Assembly: GCA_016584305.1 (NCBI GenBank)
Contig: JACEEZ010021714.1
Span: 227,501-291,500, forward strand
Direction of reading: 5' to 3'
DNA from: Chionoecetes opilio
Taxonomy: Eukaryota > Arthropoda > Malacostraca > Decapoda > Majidae
DNA length: 64,000 nt
Below the pieces are notes generated by a model. That model worked only from the letters and a program-made list of their open reading frames with translations. It was not told the DNA's origin and did no database searches. The translations under genes were made by a program, and so were the position numbers. Shown in pieces: positions 20,701-32,337 of this stretch (positions are counted from its first letter, which is position 1; every line of letters starts with the position of its first letter).

Positions 20701-23700
20701 TATGTAAATTAATACATAGGTATTAGGTACTGATGTGGACTGACTGACTACAAAACTTGAATCAAAAGAAACTACATGTTAACCTTTTTACTAATTTAGA
20801 CAAATACTAATTTCTTTTATCATCTTAATTTTAATCATCTCTGGTTATTATGTTTCATTCACCCTTCGAGCAAGAAAGAAACATATCCCAGTTGCACCTA
20901 ATCAAGATTAGTTCACGGAAGATGGAAGGTCCTACCTTTGCTCCATTTGCCTTTTAGAATTTCCAGCAATACAAAACACACTGAGGGTGCAGTGGTAGCT
21001 GGGCACACTGACACCTCCAGCTAGGGCTATTTCGTGAAAGCATCCTGACAGGAGAATCTCTCCAATAACCAAATGAAAGGGCCAGTGTTAAAAAGACACA
21101 TTCTACTTCTACTACTATTGATGCACATTCCTATGAGGAACTCCCTCAAGGGCATGGTTGCAACAGAAGAGTCCATATATTCCTGTCCTTGGATGCTGTA
21201 ATCCTCTCATTCTTCTCGCCCCTTTCTCTCACACTCTTAATACTTCACTAAGGCTCGTCCTCTATAACCCATTGTATCTATGACACTCGTGCATACACCT
21301 AGACATCTTTTAATGCACAAGTTCCATTCAATGAAAATCGTGAGTTAAGAAAAAAATGAATTAAACTTCATAATCATCTTTCTGTTTAACGTAAGATTTT
21401 CCCATAATGTCTTATGAGGTAAGACTCGATAATAAGCTTCCATTTATCTGTATCCAGTGCCTCAACATTTTCAATGCCCAATGCTGCACTCCATGCCCAA
21501 TGCTGCACAATGATCCTATCACTTTCCTCCCTTGCAGCGCTCTTTCCATTGTCTCGCCTTCCATGCTTGTACATAATTGAACCAATATACGTAAGTTCCT
21601 GAACCTCTTACAATATTTTCCCGTTCAGCCTAATTTCACTAGGAAAGCTCAGTCTGCTCTGTGGTTTAGAAAAGTTACCTAAGAAAAAAAAATAGGGAGG
21701 AATAAATGAGTAGAAAAAATGGGCTTGACAAAACTGCAACCTGTTAGAAAAATGGGGAGGAAATGTGAAAGAGGTGGAAGATGTCCTGATGGATGTTTTG
21801 AAAAGTACGGGCAGGATATTATGACCCGTGTCTTAAGCCCGGTTCCCACCTTCCCGGTTGTACGGCCGCCATACAACAACAAAGACGTCACAATGACGTC
21901 ACAACAAAGTCTACCGCACCGCCGTACCGCTGTACGGCCGCCGTACAAAGTTAAATTCAAGTCATCTCTCCCGCTCGGCGGTGTCCGCTCGAGCGGAGTT
22001 GCCAACTGTGCCCAGTTACCACAAATACCACTCAAGTGGTGATGATGGTGACGTCATTGTTGAGCGGTGTTGTTGTAAGACGGCCGTACAAGCGGGCTGA
22101 TGGGAACCGGCCTTTATAGGCCTGGTCCACACTTCACGTATTTGCTACGTCCGTCTTGTTATCGTGACGTCACAGTGACGTCACGATGACGTTACCTCGT
22201 CTCATTGGTCGATCACTCCCGCTCGCTCATCAGAAAACATTGCAGTATAAAACCTCCTTGCTTTCCTTACTTCCTCCCTTTTGTACCCCATGACACACCT
22301 ATTACTCCCTTCACTATATCCCCCTTCACTTCCTGGCCAATTTATATAGCGCTACAATCCCCTGACAACAGTCTATTGCAAAGCTTACAAGTGGAATCTG
22401 TATAGCGGGGTCCACAAGTGTTAACACATATCGCAGTCGTGGCTGTATTTTTCAAGTCACTAATAATTACTACCTATGGGGAGTTTTCTAATAAGCTCAC
22501 GCTTAAACCTGTCTCTCCGGCTGTCACATCCTCAGCACTTTCAGCCTGAATGATCTATCATTTACCGTAAATTCCCTGTGCTTTTTCGGGACAGATCAGA
22601 ATTACCCTTCAATACAACAACTGAAACAGTTCTTAATAAAACATGTAGTTTATCATTTTATTTATCTGCACTTGGTGAAAATATTGGCAAAACAATTGAA
22701 TACTTGAAAACTCATTCTTTAAAAATCGTCTTTTCATGGAAAAACGCAAGTTCAAGCAGAATGAGGCTTCAGGAAATATTTACTTGTATGTAAGCATTCA
22801 CTGAGTACCTGTTTTGGGTGTGTCTGTCTGTCTTGCGACGAACATTTAACCAAGAACTAATTTAAGTGCTTGGCACCTCAACGAACAGTCCGGGATGGAA
22901 GACAGTTGAAAGCGTTTGTTTACTATTTCCGTCTCGAAAGACGAAAGTCTCCTTTATGTGGGAAACGGTATGTGGGAGCGGATGCCACGAATATTCCAGT
23001 AGAGGATAGAGAGTGTGATGAGATAAGCGGGTGATAATAGCTAGGATGACAGTCTCTGGTATTGAGAAGTTAGGAGTATCAGAGATATGAGCCATGAGGT
23101 AAGGAGCGGGGGCGCTGAGCTGAGTTCCTACCCGTGTGGTGTCTACAGGAAAGTGGATGATAACAGATCCTGCCGGCGGGATGGTTTCTGTGGAGATGCT
23201 GAACGCCACACTCTGTTTTGGTTAAATGTTCGTCGTAAGAGAGACATATACACCCAAAACAGGTACTCAGTGAATGCTTACATACAAGTAGATATTTCCT
23301 GAAGCCTCATTCTGCTTGAACTTGCGTTTTTTTATGAAAAGACGATTTTTAAAGATTGAGTTTTAAAGTATTCAATTGTTTTGCCAATATTTTCACCAAG
23401 TGTAGACAAATAAAATGATAAACTACATTTTTTATTAAGAACTGTTTCAGTTGTTGTATTGAGGGGTAATTCTGATATGTCCCAAAGAAGTACAGAGAAT
23501 TTACGGTAAATGATAGATCATTCAGCCTCACAGAGCAGAGGATGTGAGATGCGCGAGGGACATCTGGCGGCTTAGCTTTGAAAACTCCCCATTACACGGC
23601 CTGTAGAGGGTGTTGATGGCGTAGCGTGATACTGTAGGAAGGATGGTATATAGTAGCTACTAGAGGGGCACGTGAGAGGGTTAGAACTAGTTCAACTAGA

Positions 23701-26604
23701 GAACACGAGAAATAACGCATTAATATACACAAGAGGTAGTGGTAGAGTACCTTAATATATATATCTTTATAGAGATACCCTAGGTAGTGGTGGTGGTCGA
23801 GCTTACAGTCAAGCAGCGGTGCCGCTGTTCTCCCTTCAAGCAGCGGGACACAATATTTTCACATCATGTATGTCTTCCTTTACTAATATTGTCTTCCAGA
23901 ATCACTGATAATAAATATATTTTAAACCAGACCTTGGAAACAGCATTATTTTGATATTGCAAAACTTAGTTACGTATAATGTTCTATAAATTGTGGCACC
24001 ACCGCTCACGCAGCCCGCCAAAAGAATTGGAGGCTCCGAATATTTTGCCTCCAGACGCACGTCTTTCAAGGTCACACAAGCAGGAAGTGACGTCACGGTG
24101 ACGTCACGTTGGCAGGACGGACGTAGCAAATACGGGAAGTGTGAACCCCGCTTTACTCAAGTCCATGAGAAAAATATTCAGAATGCATACATTTCAGGAC
24201 GTGTTCAGTTTCTTCCCTGTAAAAGGAAGGGTACACATAAGTGACCCAGAGACAGTTTAGCTATGTCTATACTATTATTGATGGTCACATGTGCAAGTTT
24301 GTCGTAAAGTCTTTATTAGCTTTATTTTATTATTCATGGGATCACAAAAAAGAAACTGCTGAAAAACAAAACCACTCCCACTGAAACACCCATTCCTGAT
24401 AAACTGGGCAAGAAAGTGAAGGCCTGGACAAAACATGTCTTAATAGAGTGCATGAACACATACGCAGCATTCCTGTGACGATCAGCCACTACTTGAGCTA
24501 AATGTCATCATAGTAAATATGTGGAGGTTGCTTCTTCTTGTGACCTTTGTCGCTTAGTATCGCTTCATAGGTCCTCTTGTAAGCTTTGCCCATTATACTC
24601 ACAGGTGCCAAAGTAGCCTCTTGTGCATTATCTAGGTATTGTATTATTTCTGTATAGCCCTGTCACACTTGAGTGCTCTCCCTTTGTGGGACAGTTCTAT
24701 GAGGAACGCAGGCAGATCAAGGGAGGGATCCGTGCAGAGGTGCCACATGTGCTTTCTGCCCCGTTACCCTCAAACACATCACTAACAACCAGACGATGAT
24801 ATTCACGTTATAGGCTATTTTTTATTGGTCTTTCTGCGTGTATGTTCCCCATGTTATTGATTCCCATTCAGGAGTACAGCAAGGGATTTAATGTCAGCTA
24901 CACCTTGAGTTATGATATAATGGATAGTATGTCTAGTTACATCATCATGTTTCTGTTTCTCAGATCTTCCCATAATGTGGTTAGACTGTCAATGATACGC
25001 TTCCAATTCTATTATAGTCTGCATTTATCATTTAAATTTGCAGCAAGAGTTTTACGGCTTGGATGCTCTTCCTGACAGGCAACCTCTGTTTTCAGCTGAG
25101 GGCCTAGATGGATTGCCTATGTTCTTCTTCTTGTGACCTTTGACTATTTTAATATCGCTTCATAGGTCCTCTTCAACTTCGTTTCCTCTGTTAACAAACT
25201 TGTCAACTCTTCCCTTGTTTATTTCACCTGGGATGCTAAAACATTTTCATTAGTTTTCGATCCTTATGCTATCATCCTAATGCATTGTCTCCTTTGTTAC
25301 AATCTATTATAGGGAGAAACTGGTTCGCAAATAGGGTGGTGAATGATTGGAATGGACTCAGTCGTCAGGTGGTCAATGCGGAGTCTTTAAAAGGAGTCTG
25401 GATAAATTCATGGTTAGGGAAGAGAGGTGGATGTAGGTAGAGTTAAGTAACAGAAACTACCTTGTGTTGGTCTCAGGGCCTCTTGTATTCTTGTATACTT
25501 GTATTATTTTCTTAGGTTCTTCAACTTCGTCTCCTTCGTTAACAAACGTGTCAACTCTTTCATTGTTTATTTCACCTGGGATGCCAAGACATTTTCATTC
25601 GTTTTCGATCCTTATACTAACATCCTAATTCCTTGTCTCCTTTGTGTTCTTATCTCCCAGCACTGCGTTTGGAACACTTGTGAAGTTTACAATACGTACT
25701 TTGTTTCCTTCCTTTGTTTCTGTCCCCATACAGCCCTAACACCGTACACAGGGCCCAGTCTTCCTGCTCTAGCCTCCTGTCCCACTCCTCTCTGCCTAGG
25801 ACTGTTACTATTATTTTTATCATTCCTCATCATTGTGTTTAACGTCAGCTTTTCCCATGATATCCTAAGAGGTTAGAAGGTTAATGATAGGCTTTCATCT
25901 ATATACATTGCCTCAACCTCTTCGATGCCTACTGTCACATTCCCCTTTTTTTGGGCATTAAATCAATCGATCTAAATTGCCTAATGCTGCCAGATCCTCT
26001 TCAACACACTGCCTCCATGTCTTCCTTGGCTTGCTTAGTGGACGGCGATCTGGGACTTCCACTCCAACAGCTCTTACCTGTCTCATTACCTTCTCTCCTC
26101 TTCACGTGCCCAAACCACCTCAAAATCTCCTTACTCTCAGCACTGTACTCAGCTCCTTCAATCCACATTTTCTGCCAGCTCTTCACTGGACACTTAATCT
26201 CTCCATGTGATCCTAGCCATATACTTAAACATTCTCCGATCACATCCAACCAACACATCCTGCAACTTCTTCGTCAAAGCCCATGCATGTCTCGGAACCA
26301 TACAGCAATACTGATCTTATATGTGCTTCAGAATTCAAATACTCTTCCTTCCTCTTCTAAAGGTTTTATTGTAAAACCATAACTATTTGACTAATGGCAT
26401 TAGCATCAGTTCATCAGCATAATAGCAATAGTTCATCAGCACAAGTGTATAGTTTTCTCACCAGCATAAATTAGTTTTTTAAGTTGGCAAACTTCCTCAC
26501 TGAATGTATTACTTTGTCTTCAGAGCAAGCGAGGCCGAGGCCGACCCCCAAAGAACCCACCCAAGGAGGAAGCTTCAGAAGAGGAGGCTGAAGATGCCGA
26601 GTAA
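17764..26604 (+). CDS. HMGA-like AT-hook chromatin protein, copy 1 (91 aa, two coding exons)
   Basis: Coding exon 1 is 17764-17958 (acceptor TTTCAG ending 17756, ATG at 17764, donor GTGAGT at 17959, 65 codons). Coding exon 2 is 26524-26604 (acceptor CAG ending 26523, 26 codons plus stop); the junction is phase 0. The protein starts MAEDTPVDTP and has three AT-hooks: KRKRGRPPK near residue 12, KRGRGRPKG near 41 and KRGRGRPPK near 68. It ends in an acidic tail (EEASEEEAEDAE). Three hooks, acidic tail and about 100 residues match HMGA (HMGI/Y) proteins, which bind the minor groove of AT-rich DNA in the nucleus and shape chromatin. The 8.6-kb intron is filled with insertions. The upstream noncoding exon is inferred at 11868-12003. 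Confidence 0.85.
18020..18223. mobile_element. TTAA-flanked (piggyBac-type) MITE unique to copy 1
   Basis: CCCCTTCACGCCCAGA at the left pairs with TCTGGGTCTCAAGTGG at the right, with TTAA on both sides (18016-18019 and 18224-18227). Copy 2 (near 46163) lacks the 204-base insert. Confidence 0.75.
18327..20413 (+). mobile_element. 5'-truncated RTE-like LINE unique to copy 1
   Basis: Encodes the C-terminal part of a reverse transcriptase: VRQGCVLAPSLFNACMDWVL, FADDAVIFAESLEVLVMALE (FADD in place of YADD) and SFTYLGSAVHNDGG. The reading resumes after a nested insert with RRINAFGNKC-like and RPRGRPQGSW-like segments in broken frames. ATAGTAAAAA flanks both ends (18317-18326 and 20414 onward), a target duplication of about 10 bp. 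The 3' end is the short repeat TGATTGATGATTG, as in RTE elements. Copy 2 shows the empty site near 47262. Dead. Confidence 0.85.
18903..19985. mobile_element. Unclassified inverted-repeat element nested in the LINE
   Basis: Left end GGCCAGATGCTGAGAG and right end complementary to GGGGAGATGCTGAGAAG, with CATGG on each side (18898-18902 and 19986-19990). The LINE sequence is continuous across the site. Subterminal AAGGCG and GGGCGCC motifs recur on both sides. No transposase seen. A 5-bp duplication does not settle the superfamily. Confidence 0.6.
20414..21832. other. HMGA intron shared with copy 2
   Basis: Matches 47260-48350 and 48889-49205. Copy 1 has lost about 540 bases at 21505 that are present in copy 2 (48349-48888). 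No coding feature except LINE relics near 21400-21590 on the minus strand. Confidence 0.6.
21836..22113. mobile_element. PIF/Harbinger-type MITE A, 278 bp
   Basis: Ends AGCCCGGTTCCCACC and GGGAACCGGCCT, with inner CGGTTGTACGGCCG and CGGCCGTACAAGCG arms, are flanked by TTA at 21833-21835 and 22114-22116. The interior is rich in TGACGTCA-like palindromes. Confidence 0.75.
22118..24152. mobile_element. PIF/Harbinger-type element B, 2.0 kb, unique to copy 1
   Basis: Left end AGGCCTGGTCCACACTTCAC and right end complementary to AGCGGGGTTCACACTTCCCG share an inner TATTTGCTACGTCCGTC arm. TTA follows at 24153-24155; the left TTA is shared with MITE A. Copy 2 passes straight from GTGTCT to ACTCAAG (near 49206). 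The interior contains a large inverted repeat (22478-23594) and an unrecognised 115-codon minus frame (22862-23209). No transposase recognised. Confidence 0.7.
22478..23594. repeat. Long inverted repeat inside element B
   Basis: Arms of about 380 bases (22478-22858 and 23214-23594) pair with few mismatches round a 355-base spacer. Shared landmarks are GATAGATCA/TGATCTATC, GTTTTGCCAATATTTTCACC and ACCCAAAACAGGTACTCAGT with their complements. Confidence 0.85.
24156..26523 (-). pseudogene. HMGA intron with LINE C-terminus relic, copy 1
   Basis: Shared with copy 2 (49208-51575). On the minus strand 26258-26001 reads SKEILRWFGHVKRREGNETG and QAKEDMEAVC, the characteristic end of another RTE/CR1-like LINE ORF. 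Other relics are interrupted. A segment with TCTTCAACTTCGTTTCCTC occurs twice (about 25160-25270 and 25500-25640). No intact gene. Confidence 0.6.
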
Positions 26605-27203
26605 GGAGTGCATATGCTGCTGCTGCTGCTCATCACAACCACCACGCCCCTGGGAGTAGCTGCCTTTATTTAAGGACCACAGTTCCCCACACTAGATGTT
26701 TCATTAAGTTTATCTGTTTTTAGCAACTATTGAACTTTTTAAAATAGTTGCAGCTCTTTTTATCCCCTGATATGTGTGCTACGAGGTCTTCAATGTCTTT
26801 GTACTTCCAAATAGCATAAAGTACCTATTTTTCTATATACTTCCATCAGTGACTGCTGCTTTATTAGGGGGTCAGGCAGGGGTTTGGTGGTCCTCGTATT
26901 ATTGAGTTTAAGTGTTCTCGTACTACAGGTATTGTATCCGTAGGTGTTCTTAAAATTTTTATCATTCAAGTACAAAATGAATTATTTCATTCAATCTAAT
27001 GGCTTTACAGTTTTACCATTTTTTGTGAAGTTAGTTTTTGGAACAGTGTGCCCCTGGCAACCATCGTATCTTAATGGTCATAGATCTGAACAGTGTTGAA
27101 GGTTGTCTCAAGCATTATTAGGTTTAGTATGGGACCAGTAGTTCCCAGTGATTGGTTTTTATAACACATCACACTGGATTTTGACTTTCTTATTTGATAT
27201 ATG

Positions 27204-27226
27204 AATAAATGTGATATTTGAATAAA
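27204..27226 (+). terminator. Polyadenylation signals of HMGA-like gene, copy 1
   Basis: AATAAA at 27204-27209 and again at 27221-27226, 600 bases after the stop, in a block conserved in copy 2, where only one AATAAA remains. Confidence 0.5.
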
Positions 27227-28093
27227 TGTTTCGGTGGTAATACTGACAATGAACTTTATTGTCCCTTTGATTAGTTTTTAGTAATTCAGCTCCATCATCC
27301 ATATTAGTAAGGAAGCAGTGATTGTCTCAACAGTAGAATCCATTGATTCATCTTGACACTTTCAAGTGTTAATAAGACCCTCCCTCTTCATGGTGTTGCA
27401 AAGAGATTGAAGTTCTGCCATTCAATCCAAAGTTATTAGTGAACCAATACCACAGTTCTGGGTGGTTTGAGAACCAGTGCCATGTTCCACCATTCAATAT
27501 GCAAAATTGCCTCAGTTTCTAATTTTTCTTTATTTTACCAGTATCCATAAACATGCAAGGACATAAGGAAGCTCCAAGAGGCCGTAGTTCCTGTTTCCTG
27601 TCCACATTCAGGGCTGGGATAATCCAATAACAGCCATTTCTAGACCTGCAAGTAGAGAAAACTTCCATGAGTCATCACTACATGGTACTAAGTATCTGAG
27701 AAATTTATGAAAAGTATTCATGCAATCAGTACAAGTAGCCAAAAGTACCATGGAGGTACAATCAATAATACAATCAACAATAACAATTACTGGAGTTTGC
27801 TTAGAGGAAAAAAACTGAAACAGTCCTGCTGGGCCCAACGTGGCTGCCTGTGTGACTACTTTCTACCACTGGCTTCTACGTGTTAAAGGCAAAGAATAAT
27901 GAAGTAGAATGCTCCTAACCAATACCTCACTCCCGACCGAGGCCGGAGGGAAAAAATAAACTGCCGTGGAATTAGATTTTCGCAATTTAAGTAACCAGTC
28001 TGGCAGCTGGCGTTAAGTATTTATCTAGTCTGTTGTTTAACATCTCAACTGTGATGCTGTTATAGTTCTGGAAGATTTCCAAATGTTAATATT

Positions 28094-28780
28094 AAAAACA
28101 AATAAGTGCTTCGCTTCATGTGACGTGAAATAGTTTAGCAATGCTCTTTTATTCATTACTAAGAGTCATTCATGCTTGTCCATGTTTAAATAGATGTTCA
28201 TGTTAACATTATTGAACCCACGGAGTATTTAAACTAGCTCTATTAAGTCAACCTACATTTTAACAAAATATGTTAATCAGTTGCTTGTATGTTAGATATA
28301 CAAGCCATAATGTTAATATGGCTTGTTTCGCAGGCACGGAACAATTTTAAGAACCTTATACCCTCCAGCTTCTCTTTTCTATAGTAAAGTGACCAGAACT
28401 GAATGCAATATTCAAGATGACCCACTACCACATTGAAGTGTAAGAATGACTATTTCACACTTACACTCCGTGATGAAACGGCTTAATTTGTTGGCTGAGA
28501 TTGTTGTTTACAATTATCCCATAATTTATTTCATGAACATTGGAAAGTTCACATCGGTTTGATAGTTTGATCATTAATTATTACTTCCTATATCCAAAAC
28601 TTTACAGCTATCGGCACTAAAATTTATCTGCCACTTGTTTGTCCAACTGATTGAGCAATCAAGGTTGGATTGCAATAGCATCTTATAGGTACAGTAGTCG
28701 ATTACTTTATTTGTTATTTTAGTATAGTTAGAAACCTTTGATATCCTACAGGTGAGGCCTTATTCAATATTGTTTATATA
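28094..28780. other. Unique sequence after copy 1
   Basis: Homology to copy 2 fades near 28093. AT-rich with no feature recognised before the LINE 3' end. Confidence 0.4.
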
Positions 28781-29199
28781 TCAATCAATCTATCACTGGG
28801 GGCATACGCTGGGGGCGCATCGCCTCGGTGACCCTATGACCACTCCCGGGGGTCACCACGCGCCAGTCTCCATGCAGGCTCCCTTCCCATACCAAGCAAC
28901 TCTCGACAGGAAACATCAACTTGCCCCAGCCACGAGCCTTGGCGCTCCCTTGGCCTCCTCCATGCCGGATTGTCTCTTACAGATAGCTACAAACCGGTGG
29001 GAAGGATCGGTTTCAGGTTAGCGTGCCCCATGCCCATATAGCCGAACTTGGCGCTGACGGACTATGCAGGTAATAGGCCTCGATTCAGTCATGATGCAAT
29101 TGCTGATTTGACACCCCATCAAATCCCAGCGATACCCCATGATTCTGCAAAAACACTTATTATCAAAGGCATCGATTCGCCTCTTCAAGTCATTATTTA

Positions 29200-29858
29200 G
29201 GGCCATATGCAAGAAATTTTCTCTACCCGTTGCATCGCGGCGCGGTAAGCAGGAATCAACAGAGGACAACACAACGGGTCGAGATTTGAGTCAGCTGATT
29301 GCGTTCATCATGCACATCCCACCTGCATACCGCTCTGCCCTTATTCCGTCCAATTTCTTCCCAGACCATTACAGGTGAGTTTTCAACACAGCCGAGAGTA
29401 ACATGCATACCTTGTGAATGCACACGTGTCATAATTAAGGTAAAATCAGGTCCAGAAGGCCTTATACAGGTGTGTTAACTTGTGAGGAAGCCGGGCGGCG
29501 GTGGAGGTGGAGGTCAGCCATTGTGTAGAGCAGTAGGCTACTGGCGGGCCGTTCAAATATACAAACACGCATCACTCGGGCCCATTTTTACTACACCAAC
29601 GCCTCAGACAAGTGGCGAACACTAACTAAGCTATTATTTTAATGGCAGAAATGGTAAATTACACTAGTAAAATGTATTAGATATGTGCAAAACAGTAAAA
29701 ATACTGATGCCGTCTTGGACTCACTTGTGTTGGTACGACTGCACAGATCTCCACTGGACGGGCTTTTGAGTACAATTCTTGACTATCCCACCGGTGGAGG
29801 TACGACAGTGGGGCATATCCACCTGCCGGGATTTGACGAGCATTCCTGCATTTAGCCC
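29200..29858. mobile_element. TTA-flanked element in the LINE, with exon-like cargo
   Basis: GGGCCATATGCA at the left and TGCATTTAGCCC at the right form imperfect inverted ends with TTA on each side (29197-29199 and 29859-29861); the LINE resumes on both sides. Plus-strand 29240-29374 is an open frame (DLSQLIAFIMHIPPAYRSAL, IPSNFFPDHYR) that ends exactly at a strong donor, GTGAGT. I do not recognise the protein. Confidence 0.5.
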
Positions 29859-30228
29859 TTATAGTGTCCATGTCTCATCCATGGAGTAAGAAAGGGAGCA
29901 CAAGCGACTTTAAGATCCGGATCTTTGTCCTTCTGCACAGGTACCGACAACGCCTAATACTCGTGCTGGGCGAGTCCATAACACCATGGGCTATATCAAT
30001 CCGCCGTAAGACTTCTTGATGTGACCCGCCGTCATTATGTACTACTGCGCAACGAAGGTATGTAAAACTTTCCGAGAACTAGCCAAGATCTTTCCAATGT
30101 CCTCGACGCACGCATGAACAGACTGTACTGTTTCATCTACTAGTAAGCCTCCAAACATCTGGACCTTGATCTTGAGCCAGGAGAACTCAAGCCCCAAAGG
30201 CTTTGCCTCCTCGTGCAGCGCCTCGAAA

Positions 30229-31648
30229 CGTGGCCACCGAGATGATAAGGCCTGGTGGATCGCCCATGACGTCACACCATAAGGATGCCACCCGCTCCGC
30301 TCCCTGTACAAGTTTACCTACCTAATATAATGTTTATCAGTATAAAAGATATACTGTTATCTTCGGAAATGTTTGTTCTATAATATTATCAAATAAAAAA
30401 CCGTAAAACACACAAAGAAAATGCCATTATGAGACTTTCAAGAAATATGCATTAACTTAAACTCTTCGCCATTTAATATTTTGCTCGCAAACATTTTACA
30501 TGGAGAATGTCAATAGAAGCGGAGTTTAATTAGCTTTCCATTGATATATTTCGTTTAGTGATAAATGAATTAGCGGCATGCATAAATTAGCGTTAACTAA
30601 ATATAAAAAATCATGAAATCGGGTAATTTCCTAACTAATATATGTTTATCAGTATAAAATATATACTGTTATCTTTAGAAATGTTTGTTCTATAATATTA
30701 TCAAATAAAAAACCGTAAAACACACTAAAGAAATGCCATTATGAGACTTTCAAGAAATATGCATGAAGTTAAACTTTTAGCCATTTAATATTTTGTGAAA
30801 AAACTTTTTACATGGAGAATATCAATAGAAGCGGAATTTAATTAGCTTTCCATTGATATATTTCCTTTTCTGATAAATGAATTAGAACCATGCATAAATT
30901 AGCGTTAACTAAATAAATAACATCATGAAATCGGGTAAATTACCCGATTTCATGATGTTATTTATTTAGTTAACGCTAATTTATGCATAGTTCTAATTCA
31001 TTTATCAGAAAAGGAAATATATCAATGGAAAGCTAATTAAATTCCGCTTCTATTGATATTCTCCATGTAAAAAGTTTTTGCACAAAATATTAAATAGCGA
31101 AAAGTTAAAGTACATGCATATTTCTTGAAAGTCTCATAATGGCATTTCTTTAGTGTATTTTACGATTTTTTATTTGATAATAATATAGAACAAACATTTC
31201 CGAAGATAACAGTATATATTTCATACTGATAAACATATATTAGGTAGGAAATTACCCGATTTCATGATTTTTTATATTTAGTTAACGCTAATTTATATAT
31301 GCCGCTAATTCATTTATCACTAAACGAAATATATCAATGGAAAGCTAATTAAACTCCGCTTCTATCGATATTCTCCATGTAAAATGTTTGCGAGCAAAAT
31401 ATTAAATGGCGAAGAGTTTAAGTTAATGCATATTTCTTGAAAGTCTCATAATGGCACTTTCTTTGTGTGTTTTACGGTTTTTTATTTGATAATATTATAG
31501 AACAAACATTTCCGAAGATAACAGTATATCTTTTATACTGATAAACATTATATTAGGTAGGTAAACTTGTACGGGGAGCGGAGCGGGTTGCATCCTTATG
31601 GTGTGACGTCACGGGCGATCCACCAGGCCTTGTCTCTCGGTGGTCTCG
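30229..31648. repeat. Composite palindromic foldback element, 1.4 kb
   Basis: Two tandem modules of about 300 bases, each starting TTTATCAGTATAAAA and ending near ATCATGAAATCGGGTAA, are followed by the same two modules inverted. The centre is ATCGGGTAAATTACCCGAT near 30939. Outer arms include AAGGCCTGGTGGATCGCCC and a GACGTCAC motif. CTCGAAA flanks both ends (30222-30228 and 31649-31655), a likely 7-8 bp target duplication. A relative lies at 56830-58262. Confidence 0.85.
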
Positions 31649-32337
31649 CTCGAAAGCCATCACCAGGACCTCCAGCAACTCAGCAAAGATTACTGCATCA
31701 TCGGCAAAAATAAGATCAGTGATCTATGTCTTATCAAGGGATGCTCCACTATAATCTACGGCTTTGCCCAATACCCAGTCCATACAAGTGTTGAAAAGTG
31801 ATGGGGCAAGGACGCACCCATGCCTCACTCCTGTGTTCACAGGAAAAAGGCTGGATACACCTCCCCCACACTTCACAGCACTCAGTCCCAGAGTACAGAC
31901 CAGTCAACAAACCAATAGTCCTTGCAGGAATCCCGCGAAGTCGCAGAAGATCCCAGAGTGACTCACGAAAAAAGTCACGATGCACTGAGATCAACATATA
32001 GGCTGCAAGCATCCCCTATCGAAACTCAAGTCGGCGTTCCACCAGGACACGAAGCGCTAGGATATGGTCCGTTGTTGACTTACCAGGCGTGAACCCAGAC
32101 TGCTGAGATCTGATGCTTCAGCAAATGACTGCGGATCCGTGTCAGCAATAGATGGGCAAGCACCTTGCCTGGCACGCTGAGCAGTGTAATACCGAGGTAA
32201 TTGTTGCAGTCCTGACGGGCCCTTTCTATTTTCAGATAGGGACGACCAGCCCCCTTTTCCAGGCAGGAGGAATGGTACCTGATTGCCACACGGCAGTCAG
32301 GACAGCATGCAACCCGCGGATCATGGCCTCACCCCCA

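Larger units (their letters stand above)
28781..32337 (-). mobile_element. RTE-like LINE (minus strand), interrupted twice
   Basis: The 3' tail (GATTGATTGATA on the minus strand) lies at 28781. Reading backward, 29199-28800 and 30228-29862 match the 3' half of the LINE at 18327-20413. Segment 32337-31656 adds the RT core: NNYLGITLLSVPGKVLAHLL, LWDLLRLRGIPARTIGLLTG and FADDAVIFAE, in broken frames. Two insertions split it: a TTA-flanked element (29200-29858) and a composite palindrome (30229-31648). Dead. Confidence 0.8.
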
